A stretch of DNA of 64,000 nt from positions 146,225,433 through 146,289,432 of the forward strand of contig NC_081824.1 in NCBI RefSeq assembly GCF_030867095.1. The letters are read 5' to 3'. Positions 33,006 through 43,346 of the stretch are shown piece after piece (position 1 is the first letter of the stretch; every line of letters begins with the position of its first letter). The position numbers and the translations under genes are program-made. This stretch comes from Alligator mississippiensis. Taxonomy: Eukaryota > Chordata > Crocodylia > Alligatoridae. Below the pieces are notes generated by a model. The model saw only the letters and a list, made by a program, of their open reading frames with translations, had not been told where the DNA came from and made no database searches.

Positions 33006-36000
33006 TCACTCCAACGGTTTCTGCCACTCAATACCTTCCCACTCTCCTTCTCCTTTCCGTCGATAGTACCCCAACTCTGCGTACGCTAAATACACACATT
33101 CCCGTGGCGCGAAATAAAGCCCCTTCTGTACCAATAAACATCGCGTTTTCCACAGTGCCATCCTTGTACACAACAGTAAAACCCGAATCTCCCATTCCCA
33201 CGCTTTATGCCTCACCAGTCCGTACATCGCTCCCTCGTAGCTCACGCAATCCCCCCACCCTATCTCTTTACAAAACTTCGCCACCTTCTGCCAAACCTTC
33301 TGTGCATATGAGCATTCCCATAGCACGTGGAACACCGTTTCCTCCCTGCTGCACAGTTCCCTCGGACACTCCCTTGACCTTAGCAGACCCCATTTCCGCT
33401 GCTCTGCCCTCACCGGTAGCACTTTCCTGACCGCTCGCCACGCAAAATCCTCGTGCTCCCCCTTCCATCTTTTCCCCACTATCCCCTTCCAGGCCCTTCC
33501 CACCTGCCCTTCTGACAACTCTCCTATATCTGCCATCTCATCCTTCGCTCTGATTCCTCTCAGCACCTTCTTTGCTTCTCTCAGTCCCTCGCACCCTAAC
33601 TCCTCCAGCCCCTTCGCTCTCAAAAAGGCCCAGGCCCGTGCATACCACTTGGGCGGTCTCTCGGCCCACAAGCCCGTCCACCTCTCTCCGTATAATCCCA
33701 ACCTCCTTAAAAACCTTCCCGCCCAATATCTGCACAACGCCGCCACTTTCCTTCCCTCCAAACCCGCAATTCGCACCACCCCTTTCCAAAAGTGCACGTA
33801 CAGGAACACCTCTAGTTCCGGCACGCCCCAGCCTCCCAAGTTCTCCCCCTTATATATCTCCCTCCTCGCCACCTTCTCCGTCTGCCCACCCCAGAAAAAG
33901 AGACATATCTCCCTTTGCACCCGCCTCACCTGCAACCAGGTAGGCGGGTATACCGTTGCCACAAACAAAATTGTTGGCAGCAGAAACTGTTTCATAATCC
34001 CCACCTTTCCCCGAAACGTCAACTTCCTCGTTCGCCATAGTCCTACCACCTTCCTCACCTGCCCTCGAAGCGCCTCCCACGCCCGTTCCCCCTTCCCCTT
34101 CACATCCATATAGACTCCCAACACCTTCAATCCCTCCTTCTCTACCTGCCACCCCACCTCCTCCAGCCCGGCCCATTCCCCCAGCGCTAACAAACTGCTT
34201 TTCCCTGTGTTCACTCGTGGCCCCGCTGCTTCCCCATATTCCTTAATGCTTTCCACCACCCTCTCCAAGGACCCCCTATCCCGCACCATAAACATCACGT
34301 CATCCATATACAGAGTCACTCTCACTTCTCCTCCCCCCGGCACCGGTATTCCTCTCACTCTCCCATCTCTCCTCACTCTCTGTGCCAACGGCTCTATGCC
34401 GCACACAAACAGCTCCGGAGATAGGGGGCACCCCTGGCGCACCCCTCTCTCCACCCTGAATTCCTCTCCCAAAACGCCCTTCACCGAGATCCTGCTCCTC
34501 GCCCCTCTATACAGGGCTCTCACCCACCCCACAAATTTCCCAGGGAAGCCCATCCGGTCCAACACCTTAAACAGGAAACCATGCTCCAAACTGTCATATG
34601 CCTTCTCTAGATCTACACTACCCATCACCACTTTCCACCCCCTTTCTCCCACGTACTCCAAAGTATCTCTCCATACCCACTGCGTATCCCCCAGCCTCCT
34701 ACCCTTCACTGCACACGTCTGATCTTCCCCCACCACCTCTCCCATCACCTTCCCCATCCTTGTTGCCAGCACCTTTGAGAACAACTTGTAATCCACATTC
34801 AATAAAGTAATCGGTCTCCAGTTCTTCAACACTTCCTTGTCCCCTTTCTTATGCAACAACACCACCACCCCCACCGCAAAGCCCTCCCCGACCACCCCTG
34901 ATTCCATCACCTCCCGAAACATCTCCACCACATCCTCCCCCACCACCCCCCAGAAACGCTCGTAAAATTCAGCCGGCAACCCATCCAAACCCGGCGTCTT
35001 CCCCTTCTTCATCTGCCCCAACACCTCCTTCACTTCTTCCTCCGTGACGTCCCTCTCCAAATCCACCCTCTCCCTTTCTTCTACCCGCTTTTCCAGCTCC
35101 CCCAAAAACCTCTCCCCCGCCATCCCATCCACCTCTCGCTTTTTATACAGCTCCGCGTAGAAACCTGTCACCTCCTTTAACACCTCCCTTTGCGACTCGA
35201 CCCGCACTCCCTTCCCTGTCACCACCGCCCCCACTTCCTTGCTCCCTTTTCTAACTCTGCCTGCAAAATACTTCCCCCATTCCTCCCCCTCCCCCATCCA
35301 CGGAGCCCGTGCTAAAAACATCCTTTCCTGTTCCTTTCCCCGAAACCATTCCTCTACCGCCCGTTTCGCCTCCCCCAGCTCCCGCTTCACTTCCTTTCCC
35401 CCCATCGCTTCTCGAATCAGCCCCTGAACCTTCCCCTGCAATCTCCCCAGCTCCTTCCTCTTCTCCCACGCTTGCTGTTTTCCAACTCTACTAAACCACC
35501 CCTTGATCTTCTCCTTCATAACCCTCCACCAATCCCAATGTGATTTAAACAGTACTCTTGTTGTTCTCCACCTCTCATATTCTCTCCCAAAGGCTTTACA
35601 CACCCGTTCGTCTTCCAGCACCCTCGTGTTCAGCTTCCACACCCCCTTCCCTCTCCCTCCCCCGACCCGTAACTGTACCCTCAACATCTTGTGATCACTA
35701 AAACCCACTTCCACGACCTCCTTCCTTTCCACCCCCACTCCTTCCGAGACCAACACAAAATCAATTCTCGAAACCTTCTGTCCCCTGGGGTCAATCCTCG
35801 TTCCCACCCGCTCTCCCTTCCAGACATCCACCAGCCCCTCTTCCCGAATCCAATTCCCCAAACACCTCCCTGTACTATCCAAACTTCCCCCGCCAACCCC
35901 CCCTTCCCTATCTCCTCCCTCGAGAATGCAGTTGAAATCTCCGACAAAAACTTTCTTCCCTCCCCCTCCCCCACATATCGCCAATCTCCGAAAGAATTCC

Positions 36001-36383
36001 CTCCGTTCCTCCTTCACCGCCGGGGCGTAGACATTGAAAACCCCCACCTCCTCCCCCCCCACCTCCACCTTCATGTGTTGCAGGCGCCCCTCAACTAAGA
36101 CCTCCACCCCGGTTACTGTTACCCGTGTTTCATCCACTAAGATTCCCACCCCCGCCGCTTTATTTCCACCCGCCCCCGCCCACCACGATCTTCCCTTGTC
36201 CCATCTTCTCCGTAGCACCCCGTAATCTTCTTCCCACCCGATCCCACACTCTTGTAAACAAATAATATCAGCCCTCACCGCCCTCAAAAACCCTCCCATC
36301 CTTTCCCACCGTTTCTTAGACGCTAGACTCCTCACATTTAAGGAGACAACACACAATGCCCCTGCCATGGCGAGTAGCAACAA
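33006..36383 (-). CDS. intact ORF2 of LINE copy B: APE endonuclease and reverse transcriptase, 1,125 codons
   Basis: An apparently complete L1-like/Tx1-type ORF2. Numbering is from the first codon listed, which is TTG; the first ATG is residue 6 (36368), and ORF1 ends 33 nt upstream. Endonuclease: N16 in SLNVRSL, E45 in LQE, VYAP (118-121), GDFN (148-151), SRID (205-208) and SDH (229-231), so every catalytic motif of the APE family is present. RT: GKTPGLDGLPAEFY (462-475), NWRPITLLN (522-530), motif A with D592 in VDLEKAYDS, RGVRQGCPLSP (647-657) and YMDD (693-696). The C-terminal Cys/His motif CSREETVFHVLWEC is present. The protein would nick U2 after GTAGTATC and prime synthesis there. No stop or missing key residue is visible, so it may encode an active enzyme. 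Confidence 0.93.
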   Translation of the reverse strand: MLLLAMAGALCVVSLNVRSLASKKRWERMGGFLRAVRADIICLQECGIGWEEDYGVLRRRWDKGRSWWAGAGGNKAAGVGILVDETRVTVTGVEVLVEGRLQHMKVEVGGEEVGVFNVYAPAVKEERREFFRRLAICGGGGGKKVFVGDFNCILEGGDREGGVGGGSLDSTGRCLGNWIREEGLVDVWKGERVGTRIDPRGQKVSRIDFVLVSEGVGVERKEVVEVGFSDHKMLRVQLRVGGGRGKGVWKLNTRVLEDERVCKAFGREYERWRTTRVLFKSHWDWWRVMKEKIKGWFSRVGKQQAWEKRKELGRLQGKVQGLIREAMGGKEVKRELGEAKRAVEEWFRGKEQERMFLARAPWMGEGEEWGKYFAGRVRKGSKEVGAVVTGKGVRVESQREVLKEVTGFYAELYKKREVDGMAGERFLGELEKRVEERERVDLERDVTEEEVKEVLGQMKKGKTPGLDGLPAEFYERFWGVVGEDVVEMFREVMESGVVGEGFAVGVVVLLHKKGDKEVLKNWRPITLLNVDYKLFSKVLATRMGKVMGEVVGEDQTCAVKGRRLGDTQWVWRDTLEYVGERGWKVVMGSVDLEKAYDSLEHGFLFKVLDRMGFPGKFVGWVRALYRGARSRISVKGVLGEEFRVERGVRQGCPLSPELFVCGIEPLAQRVRRDGRVRGIPVPGGGEVRVTLYMDDVMFMVRDRGSLERVVESIKEYGEAAGPRVNTGKSSLLALGEWAGLEEVGWQVEKEGLKVLGVYMDVKGKGERAWEALRGQVRKVVGLWRTRKLTFRGKVGIMKQFLLPTILFVATVYPPTWLQVRRVQREICLFFWGGQTEKVARREIYKGENLGGWGVPELEVFLYVHFWKGVVRIAGLEGRKVAALCRYWAGRFLRRLGLYGERWTGLWAERPPKWYARAWAFLRAKGLEELGCEGLREAKKVLRGIRAKDEMADIGELSEGQVGRAWKGIVGKRWKGEHEDFAWRAVRKVLPVRAEQRKWGLLRSRECPRELCSREETVFHVLWECSYAQKVWQKVAKFCKEIGWGDCVSYEGAMYGLVRHKAWEWEIRVLLLCTRMALWKTRCLLVQKGLYFAPRECVYLAYAELGYYRRKGEGEWEGIEWQKPLE

Positions 36384-36401
36384 ACAAAAACTTCCCCTTT
36401 T

Positions 36402-38151
36402 TCACACTTCTTCCCCACTCTCACTCTCCGATGTCTCCAGCACGGATTCCACCCCTTTCCGCCATTTCCCAGAAGTTTTCAAACGCTCCCCCACTGCTTT
36501 TCGGTTCAAAAATCCCAAAATGTCTGCCGTTTCCCTTTCCCCCTCTCCCTTTTCTTTCTTCTTCCCTTTCCCTCTTTCCTTTCCACCGTCGGTTTGTACC
36601 CCCGGCTTCTTCGTCTCCTTTTCCTCCCCGCCGGAGTTCTTCCTTTTCTTGAGACTCCCGTCTCGCCCTTGCTCAATGGCCTCCATCTCCTCCAGTTGTT
36701 CTACCCACGCTTTCTCTTTTATACGACTCGGCTTTTGTCCCTTTCCATGTTGCCTTTCCAAATCTGCTACCATACCCCTCAAATGTTGCAATCCCTCAGC
36801 CTCCCTTCCTTCCTCCTCTGTTTTCTGTGTCCACTTCTCCACATTTTCCTCCTCTACCAGCTCTTTGGCTGCCTCTTCGATCCCCTCGGAAACCTTCTCC
36901 TCGTTCTCGAATCTTTCCTCAACCTGCGTTTCCTCCACGCACATCTCGTCCCCTTGCTCTGGCACAAACCTCTGTGCCTCCTCCTCCTCCTCCTCCAGTA
37001 TTCTCGTTTCCTCCCGGGCCTCCTCACGACTCCCCGCCATCCGTACGCGGTTAGCGTAGGACGAGGGGCACGCCTGCTGCGTGTGTCCCTCCTGCCCGCA
37101 CCCTTGACACACAATGCTCCCTTTACAAAATTGGGCTGTGTGCCCCAGGCCCCGACAACGGTAACACACAGTAAGGCGACAGAACGCCGCCAAGTGCCCC
37201 TCTTGCCCGCACCGGTTACACAACTTGGGCTGATCGTGATATACCACGTAACCTCTGCATGGCCCAATTTGCACCGCCGAAGCTAAGTGCTTGACTGCCC
37301 CGGGCTTTCCCACCACCTCACAGAGCGTCACCTTTGCTTTCCATGCCCCGGTCCACACCCCCCAGCGATCACACTCTCTCGACAACAGCCACCCGTTCCA
37401 CCCTCTGCTCCAGCCATCTTTTAACTTCTTCTTTTTGGTCCACCTCAGTAAACATCTTGATGTAGAGAATTCTCTCTCGTGCTCTCCGCCCCATGTCAAA
37501 AACCAGGCCCTCCAAATCCCCTCTGTTCTGGGCCTCCTCATGTGCCTTCCAAAATGCTGCATAACTGTTCCCATTTTCGAACGTGACATTCCAAACTTTT
37601 CTGTTATCGAAAGCAATTACACAGTACAAGTCTCTCGGGTTCACTTTGAGAAGCTTCAGGAGCACCTCTGCCATGAACTCCCCACGCCTCAGCGTCCTAC
37701 TTCCTTTATAGCCCTCAGGGCTGAGGGTTATTTTCACCCTCCATTTTGTGCCCTGGCCACCATTTCCTGCTTCTTCAGGCTCTGCTTCTGCCTCTGGCCC
37801 TGGTATCTCCCGACGACTTCCTGCCGCCGGCGAGGCTCCTCCTCCATCTTCAGGGGTCTTCTGCCCCCCCGCTCCCACGTGGGCCTTCCCTTTCCGTTGA
37901 ACACGGGTCCACCCCTCCTCCTCCTCCTCCTCCACCATCGCCATTTGCTCACCATCTCTGGTCTCCGCCCAGTCACCGATATGATTCGCCAACCGACGTC
38001 TCTGCTCCCGGACTCTCTCCGCCTCGGTTCCTGCCTCCGCCGTAATCTGCATACTCACCTGCATATTCATCTGCATATCCGACCTCGCCTTCGAAGCAGC
38101 CATTTCACTCTGTGTCACTGTCTCCTCCATCTCTTGCGCTGCGCTGCTCAT
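36402..38151 (-). CDS. ORF1 of LINE copy B: gag-like RNA-binding protein with three CCHC knuckles, one frameshift
   Basis: ORF1 starts at a true ATG (38151, MSSAAQEMEE). The N-terminal 260 codons contain KVNPRDLYCVIAFDNRKVWN and FENGNSYAAFWKAHEEA, an RRM-like or gag-like region. Loss of two bases in a CT run near 37377 shifts the frame; copy A reads through this spot (VERECDRWGVWTG). Downstream are three perfect CX2CX4HX4C knuckles (CNRCGQEGHLAAFC, CYRCRGLGHTAQFC, CQGCGQEGHTQQAC), then a long Glu/Lys-rich, probably coiled-coil tail (EEEEEEAQRF, EEGREAEGLQ, GKGKKKEKGEGERE). The protein should bind the LINE RNA. Because ORF1 is broken, mobility would need ORF1 protein from another copy. Confidence 0.88.
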
Positions 38152-38206
38152 GGGTGTCTAAAGACCCCGCATGCCTAGCACATCAGTCTTTACACTGACA
38201 ACAGCC

Positions 38207-38249
38207 GATACTACACTTGATCTGAGCCTTCAAGAGGCCGAGAAGCGAT
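38207..38249 (-). pseudogene. U2 snRNA 5' end (nt 1-40)
   Basis: The minus strand reads ATCGCTTCTCGGCCTCTTG, then GCTCAGATCAAGTG, then TAGTATC. This is the U2 5' end with the branch-site-pairing GTAGTA intact. It differs from canonical U2 (GGCCTTTTGGCTAAGATC) by three inserted bases and two changes within stem I. It stops exactly where LINE copy B begins; the rest of this U2 copy resumes at 27314. Confidence 0.93.
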
Positions 38250-38530
38250 AGCCTAAACTTTCCCAAACTCCAGTGCCCCCAGGTCTAGCCTCCCACAGGT
38301 CACTGCAAGTGAAGCCATGAGGGCCTCCCTGCTCACAGTCCTCACCAGCAGCCTCTAGCTTCAAAACCCAGCACAAAATCCCTCCCCACATGTCTCCTGC
38401 CCCGTGGACTCAAGGCACTGGTTTCTGTCCCATTTGTACAACCCAAACCCCCTATTTATGCTGCCTCAATTCTTCCCTGTCTCTCCCTACCTCCTTGCCA
38501 GCTGCAAGACTGCGGCTCAAGATTTGCATA
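38250..38530 (-). promoter_or_regulatory. possible degraded U2 snRNA promoter
   Basis: This is the upstream flank of U2. On the minus strand TCACTTGCAGTGACCTGTGG lies at about -63 to -44, the place where vertebrate snRNA genes keep their PSE, and shares the opening TCAC and closing TGTGG with the U2 PSE as I remember it. A perfect octamer (ATTTGCAT on plus, 38522-38529) lies at about -273; U2 distal enhancers use an octamer near -220. Both could be chance. The interval is otherwise featureless. Confidence 0.3.
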
Positions 38531-38623
38531 ACACTATGGGTGAGGATGATGTCATTGCACATTAACCCTCTCCTCTCCAGCATTCCTCCAGCCCTGCTCT
38601 TTCAGCAGCAACCAGTCTTAGTG

Positions 38624-39405
38624 CAGTGGTTTGCCAGGACCCGTTTGGAAACATTAATGGCCAGTCCCAAGCCACAGACCCCTGGCCCTGCTGGTGCCCC
38701 TCACTCGCAACCTGCAGCCCCCTGCCCCCACCGCTCTGCTAGAGGGGGTCCTCAGCTGCTCCCCCACCCCCTTCAGGCCAGAGTGCTGTGGCTGCAGCAG
38801 TTCCAGCTCATGCAGGAGACAGCGGAGTGAGTCCAGCCTGGCAGGGGCTGGAGGAAGGAGGAGGAGAGGCCTGTGGCACCCCCCCTGCCCTGGTCGTGGC
38901 CCTACCTGCCCCGCAAGCAGCATCTCCTGGGCACCCTGGCCCTGTTTATACGGACATCGGCCCCAGTGCCGCCAGCCTGGCAATGCAGCTCCTGAAGGAC
39001 CTTGCCCCCCGCTCCCTCTGCCCTGATGCAGCCTCACTGCCCTGTCACCTTTCCCCAGTGCTGGCACCTGCCCCCCTCTTACATCCCCTGCACACGGAGA
39101 CAGACACGGACAGTCCCCAAGCCCTGGACCTCCAACCCCCACTCCCCATACACTTACTGCATCCAGCTGCTGGGGCTGCTTCCACAACCCTGCCTGGCTG
39201 CATGCCGGCCACCTGTGTGCACACGCGTAGATGGACATGCACCCACTGCCTCCATTCGCCCTAAGCAGCGCCTTGCAGGCTGGAAGGCTGCCTGCCTGCA
39301 AGGGGAAACCCATGCTTTCCCAGGTTTTTCTGGGACTTGCTTGCAACCCTTTGAAATATTCTTGCGACCTGCTTTTGGATCAGACCCACTGGTTGAGAAA
39401 CACTG
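38624..39405. mobile_element. hAT-like non-autonomous element
   Basis: The left end is CAGTGGTTTGCCAGGACCC. The right end GGTTGAGAAACACTG is the inverted CAGTGTTTCTCAACC, followed by CAGTGGGTC-like bases. The 782-bp body is GC-rich and Pro/Ala-rich in every frame, without transposase motifs, so the open frames here are not genes. The flanking 8-mers TCTTAGTG and CTCTAAAA do not match well. Confidence 0.5.
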
Positions 39406-39504
39406 CTCTAAAAGAGCAAGAACAGTGAGAACAAGATTGGGTCCTAAAAACCCAATCCAAAAATTCTCATAAGCACCTCAACCTAGGTATTGTAACACCT
39501 AAAT

Positions 39505-39985
39505 CAGGTGTGCTCAACCTGTGGTCCGAGGTTCAGATAAACCTGTGGAGCCATGTCATCTGGACCATCAGGCTTCCAACAGGTCTACAAATTTGGTGGC
39601 AGGGGAGTGGCAATTAACCTTGCCACTGTTTCCCCCCAACCACCACATTTCCAAACCTCATGAACCAGATTAATTAATTCCATATGCTGGATGGGGTTGG
39701 CATGCAGGGCTTGAGCTGGGGCTGGGCCCAGAGTGCCAAGCGCAAGCTGTTGCATGCAGAGCTAGAGCAGCAGGCCTTCTCAGGCAAGTGCAAGGCCAAG
39801 GTGGCAGGCCTAGTCTGGTACATGTGAGGCAGAACCACATCCAGCATGCAGGTCCATTTGCTAGGTTGCACATGTGTGCCAACCCCACGATGGACAAATC
39901 CTCTGCACAAGATCCAACTTTCAGACTGACCCTGCATCCTTCATTCAGCCTTCATGGCTGAAAAGGTTGGTTATTGCTAACCAAT
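39505..39985. mobile_element. possible second hAT-like element
   Basis: The left end CAGGTGTGCTCAACCTGTGG is of the hAT type. The right end around GAAAAGGTTGGTTATTGC is a weaker inverted match. No coding capacity. Confidence 0.4.
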
Positions 39986-40030
39986 GTAATGGGTGCCTTT
40001 TTTGGGAAGGTCATCCACATCACCTGGTTT

Positions 40031-40760
40031 AGACTCATAGAAAATTAGGGTTGGAAGGGACCTCATGAGGTCATCTAGTCTAACCCCCTGCTCAAAGCAA
40101 GAACATCCCCAACTAGCTCATCCCAGACAAAGCTTTGTCTGGCCAGGTCTTAAAAACCTCCAAGGATGGAGTTTCCACCACCTCTCTGGGTAACCTATTC
40201 CAGCGCTTTACTACCCTCTAGTGAAAAATTCTTCCTAACATCTAACCTAAACTTCCCTTGCTGCAACTTGAGACCATTGCTCCTTGTTCTGCCATCTGCC
40301 ACCACTGAGAACAGTCTGACTCAGTCCTCTTTGAAACCCCACTTCAGGTAGTTGAAGGCTGCTATTAAATCCCCTCTCACTTTTCTCTTCTCTAAACTAA
40401 ATAAGCCCAGTTCCCTCAGCCTCTCCTCATAAGTCACATGCCCCAGTCCCCTCACCATTTTTGTTGCTCTCTGGTAGATGCTTTGCAATTTGTCCAAATC
40501 CTTTCTGTAGTGTGGGGCCCAAAACTGAACACAGTACTCCAGATGTGGCTTCACCAGTGCTGATTAGAGAGGAATAATCACCTCCCTTGACCTGCTGGCA
40601 ACATACATACCAGTGTAGCCCAGTATGCCATTAGCCTTCTTTGCAACAAGAGTACACTGTTGGCTCATATTCAGCTTATTGTGTACTGTAAACCCCAGGT
40701 CCTTTTCGGCAGAGCTGCTGCCCAGCCAATCAGCCCCCAGCATGTATTGGTGCATGGGAT
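40031..40760 (-). mobile_element. CR1 LINE 3' fragment, another subfamily
   Basis: The 3' tip is the complement of GACTCATAGAAAATTAGGG and GGAAGGGACCTCATGAGG. Upstream the minus strand encodes [61 protein letters not shown] and [20 protein letters not shown] in one frame, with a single in-frame stop near 40561 between IIPL and SALVKPHL. It is closer to bird-type CR1 than to the copies at 11 and 47 kb. The 5' end is truncated near 40760. Confidence 0.85.
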
Positions 40761-43346
40761 TATTCTGTCTTTAGGTGCCTAAGAATCCCATACAGTCAGT
40801 AGGGAAACCTAACCTCCTCCAAAGAGCAATCCAAAGCATCTGTCTGCTAAACATAGAGGTGTGTGGTGCTAAGCAACAGGAAATATGGGCATAAAGGTGT
40901 ATCTGAAATCCTGACCCTCTTCAGGGCTTAGGTACCTGACCCAGGACTGCATATTATGCTTTTCCTTAGGCTGAAGTGGGCCTAGAACCCAAGGTTTCTA
41001 TTTTATAGGCAAGTTCCCTTGCCACTAAGCTCTTGGCTAAAAAGTACGGAGCACAGCCACCAACAATGTTCCCAAATGATAGTGAGACTATTCGTGCTGA
41101 TTTACGTGACTCCTACCTCTATTCTGGAACCTAGTGGAGCTCAGTAAGGAGTTAGGTTGTATCTGTTCAAACAGGATCCCTTCTGAGAATGCTTAGAAGT
41201 AAAGTATGAATGCCTAGAGAATTTTTTAGGCAAAAATAGACACTGAATTTTTCTAGATGCCTAGGTAACTTTGCAACCATGGAAAGGCAGTTGATCTGAA
41301 TTTTTTTTTTTTTTATTTAGGCACCTAAAATCTGATTAAATCAAGGATGGGCACCAATAGGAATGATTTGGATCTAGTCCTACAGACATTTTATATAAGG
41401 AAGACATTCCCTGTTGTGGTTCCCCTGTTTTATCTGAGGCCAGTTAGAGTGTTAGGTCTATGTTGTGTCAGGGTTGAGGGTAGTTTTATGTAGAGTTTAT
41501 ATTATGGTTGTATGGAATAGTTTGGATAGGGGCCTCAGGAAGGCCATTGGGCTAGATGATCTCTGGAGATCCCTTCCAGCCCTACTTCTTGATAACTTAC
41601 TATAAACGCTTAATCTTTCTCCTGGCCTGGGTATCAAGTTCTTCTGAGGGATTCTCCAAGACAATAAATCACAGTGCACATTATTTCAAAACAGTGCTTA
41701 GGTCCAGTAAAATAATGAAGGGATGCACGTGGGGCACCAGCCCTGGGCACCACAAATCATGAGGAGGATGCAAAAATAGCAGCAGTTACACTTTGGGCCC
41801 AACTGCCACTGAATTTCCAACAGCACAGCCACTGATGCTTCCCCATGCATGGCTATAGCCCAGGGCACTCAAGTATCCAGTTATGCCTCTTTGTAGGTCA
41901 ATCAATGCAGCATTAGGACAGCTGTAAGTCAGTTACTGGAGGTGGAATGTCATTCAGCAAGCCCTATCATGAAATATTTTGATGCTGGGTACAAAAAATG
42001 GAAATTCTATTTTGAGCAAAGGACTTGTACTTTGCACTCTTCCTCATGTCACAGCAATTACATATAAACTTCATTTTGTTGAATTAATTTGCGGATTCTT
42101 TTTCCCCTCTCCCATCACTACGTTGAGTTCCATTTTATAAAATAGCCAATATGTGGGTAAGTTATGTCCTGTTGAAGTTTAACTTCAAGTGGTAAAAGCT
42201 TATATTCAACAAAACTGAGTCTTGTTCCATCCAGCTTAGTTCAACTGTCCTCTGTGGTATGCTTTGATGTATTTAAGAGAGTAGTTATAGTATAATCACA
42301 ATATCTTGGAATATCACCCTTTTTATGTGTCAGTACTCTAAACCCCTTCCCCTCCCCCTTTTTATATGAGCAAGAGTAATCTCATTTCTTTCTTTCTGTA
42401 ACATAAACTGTAGTAAGTTTCCACAGTTCCAGAACATTTTGTATTTGTTTGTTATTAAAAAATGTATATATGGGGATTTTAAAAAAGAGGATGAAAACTA
42501 CATTTAATACATAGCAGATGTTACCTAAAATGGTCTAGCATTTTTTTTCAAGTGGAAAAGCGATTCAATTCTTAAATTTAATTAATAAAAACAATTCCAC
42601 TTTGTTCATTTCTCCCATTTAATGGATTAGATAACGGTTTAAGTTCTGAACAGATGTTAGCATAACTAATGCAGTGAACATTTTGGGCAGCTATCTGAAA
42701 GCTCAGACATTCACACTCAACTCAAGCATAGAAGATATTACTCAGTGTCCAAAATAATTGTCCCCAATGGCCCTTAACAGCAGAAAGTGAAGTATTTAAA
42801 AAAATCTGTGTGAACTTAAAATTACCTATGAAGAAGCTGATTCATGAGGTTAATGAGAACCACCCAGCAAAAGTTCTCCAGAGTCTGCACCTGCAGACCT
42901 AGTGGAAGGACATGATGTCAGCAACTGCCTTTTTAACTTGATTGACTTGCCAGGCTACAAGTGTTAATCAGAACTGATGTTCTCTTTGGTTCATAACGGT
43001 CCATTAAAAAAAATAACATCCCTAAAAAATTCCTTACACCAACACCGCAAAAAAACCTATATTTCATTTCTCAGGGTGGATAAAGGTGGAGGAAAGCTAA
43101 GAAGGTTTCCAGACTTTTTCTTTGTTATTCTTCTAGTTTCACCAATCACTACAAAAAGTAAGTAATACTAGATTGATAAAGCAAATGTAGTACAGAATGA
43201 GATACTTTGGAACAAAAATATACTTAGTGGAAAATGTCCTTTAGATCGCAAAAATGATGGGACATGATATTGTGAAAGCAATATCCAAAAGGAAAAGTAA
43301 GTTGAACGGCTGACTTAACTGAATATTTATTCAGCTCATTCATTTA
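40761..43346. other. no gene recognised; probable CR1 tip at 41460-41600
   Basis: At 41515-41580 GGGCTAGATGATCTCTGGAG and CCCTTCCAGCCCTAC form a plus-strand CR1 3' end without coding part. 41690-41890 resembles patches at 4640 and 57730. The rest is AT-rich with nothing recognised. Confidence 0.45.

Larger units (their letters stand above)
32732..38206 (-). mobile_element. Tx1-type (Keno-like) LINE copy B in U2, head-to-tail with copy A
   Basis: Full-length, about 5.47 kb. The 5' end GGCTGTTGTCAGTG abuts U2 GTAGTATC (nt 33-40) at 38206/38207. The 3' poly-A is 38 long (T at 32732-32769) and abuts the 5' end of copy A with no U2 sequence between. U2 is split between nt 40 and about 38, so only ATC could be duplicated. 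ORF2 is intact; ORF1 has one 2-bp deletion. The long pure poly-A and intact ORF2 suggest that it is the younger of the pair. Confidence 0.88.

Noticed and set aside
38654-39472. Overlapping 150-230-codon frames on both strands
   Set aside because: They lie within a GC-rich hAT-like relic, have no domain and no consistent codon pattern, and are composition effects.
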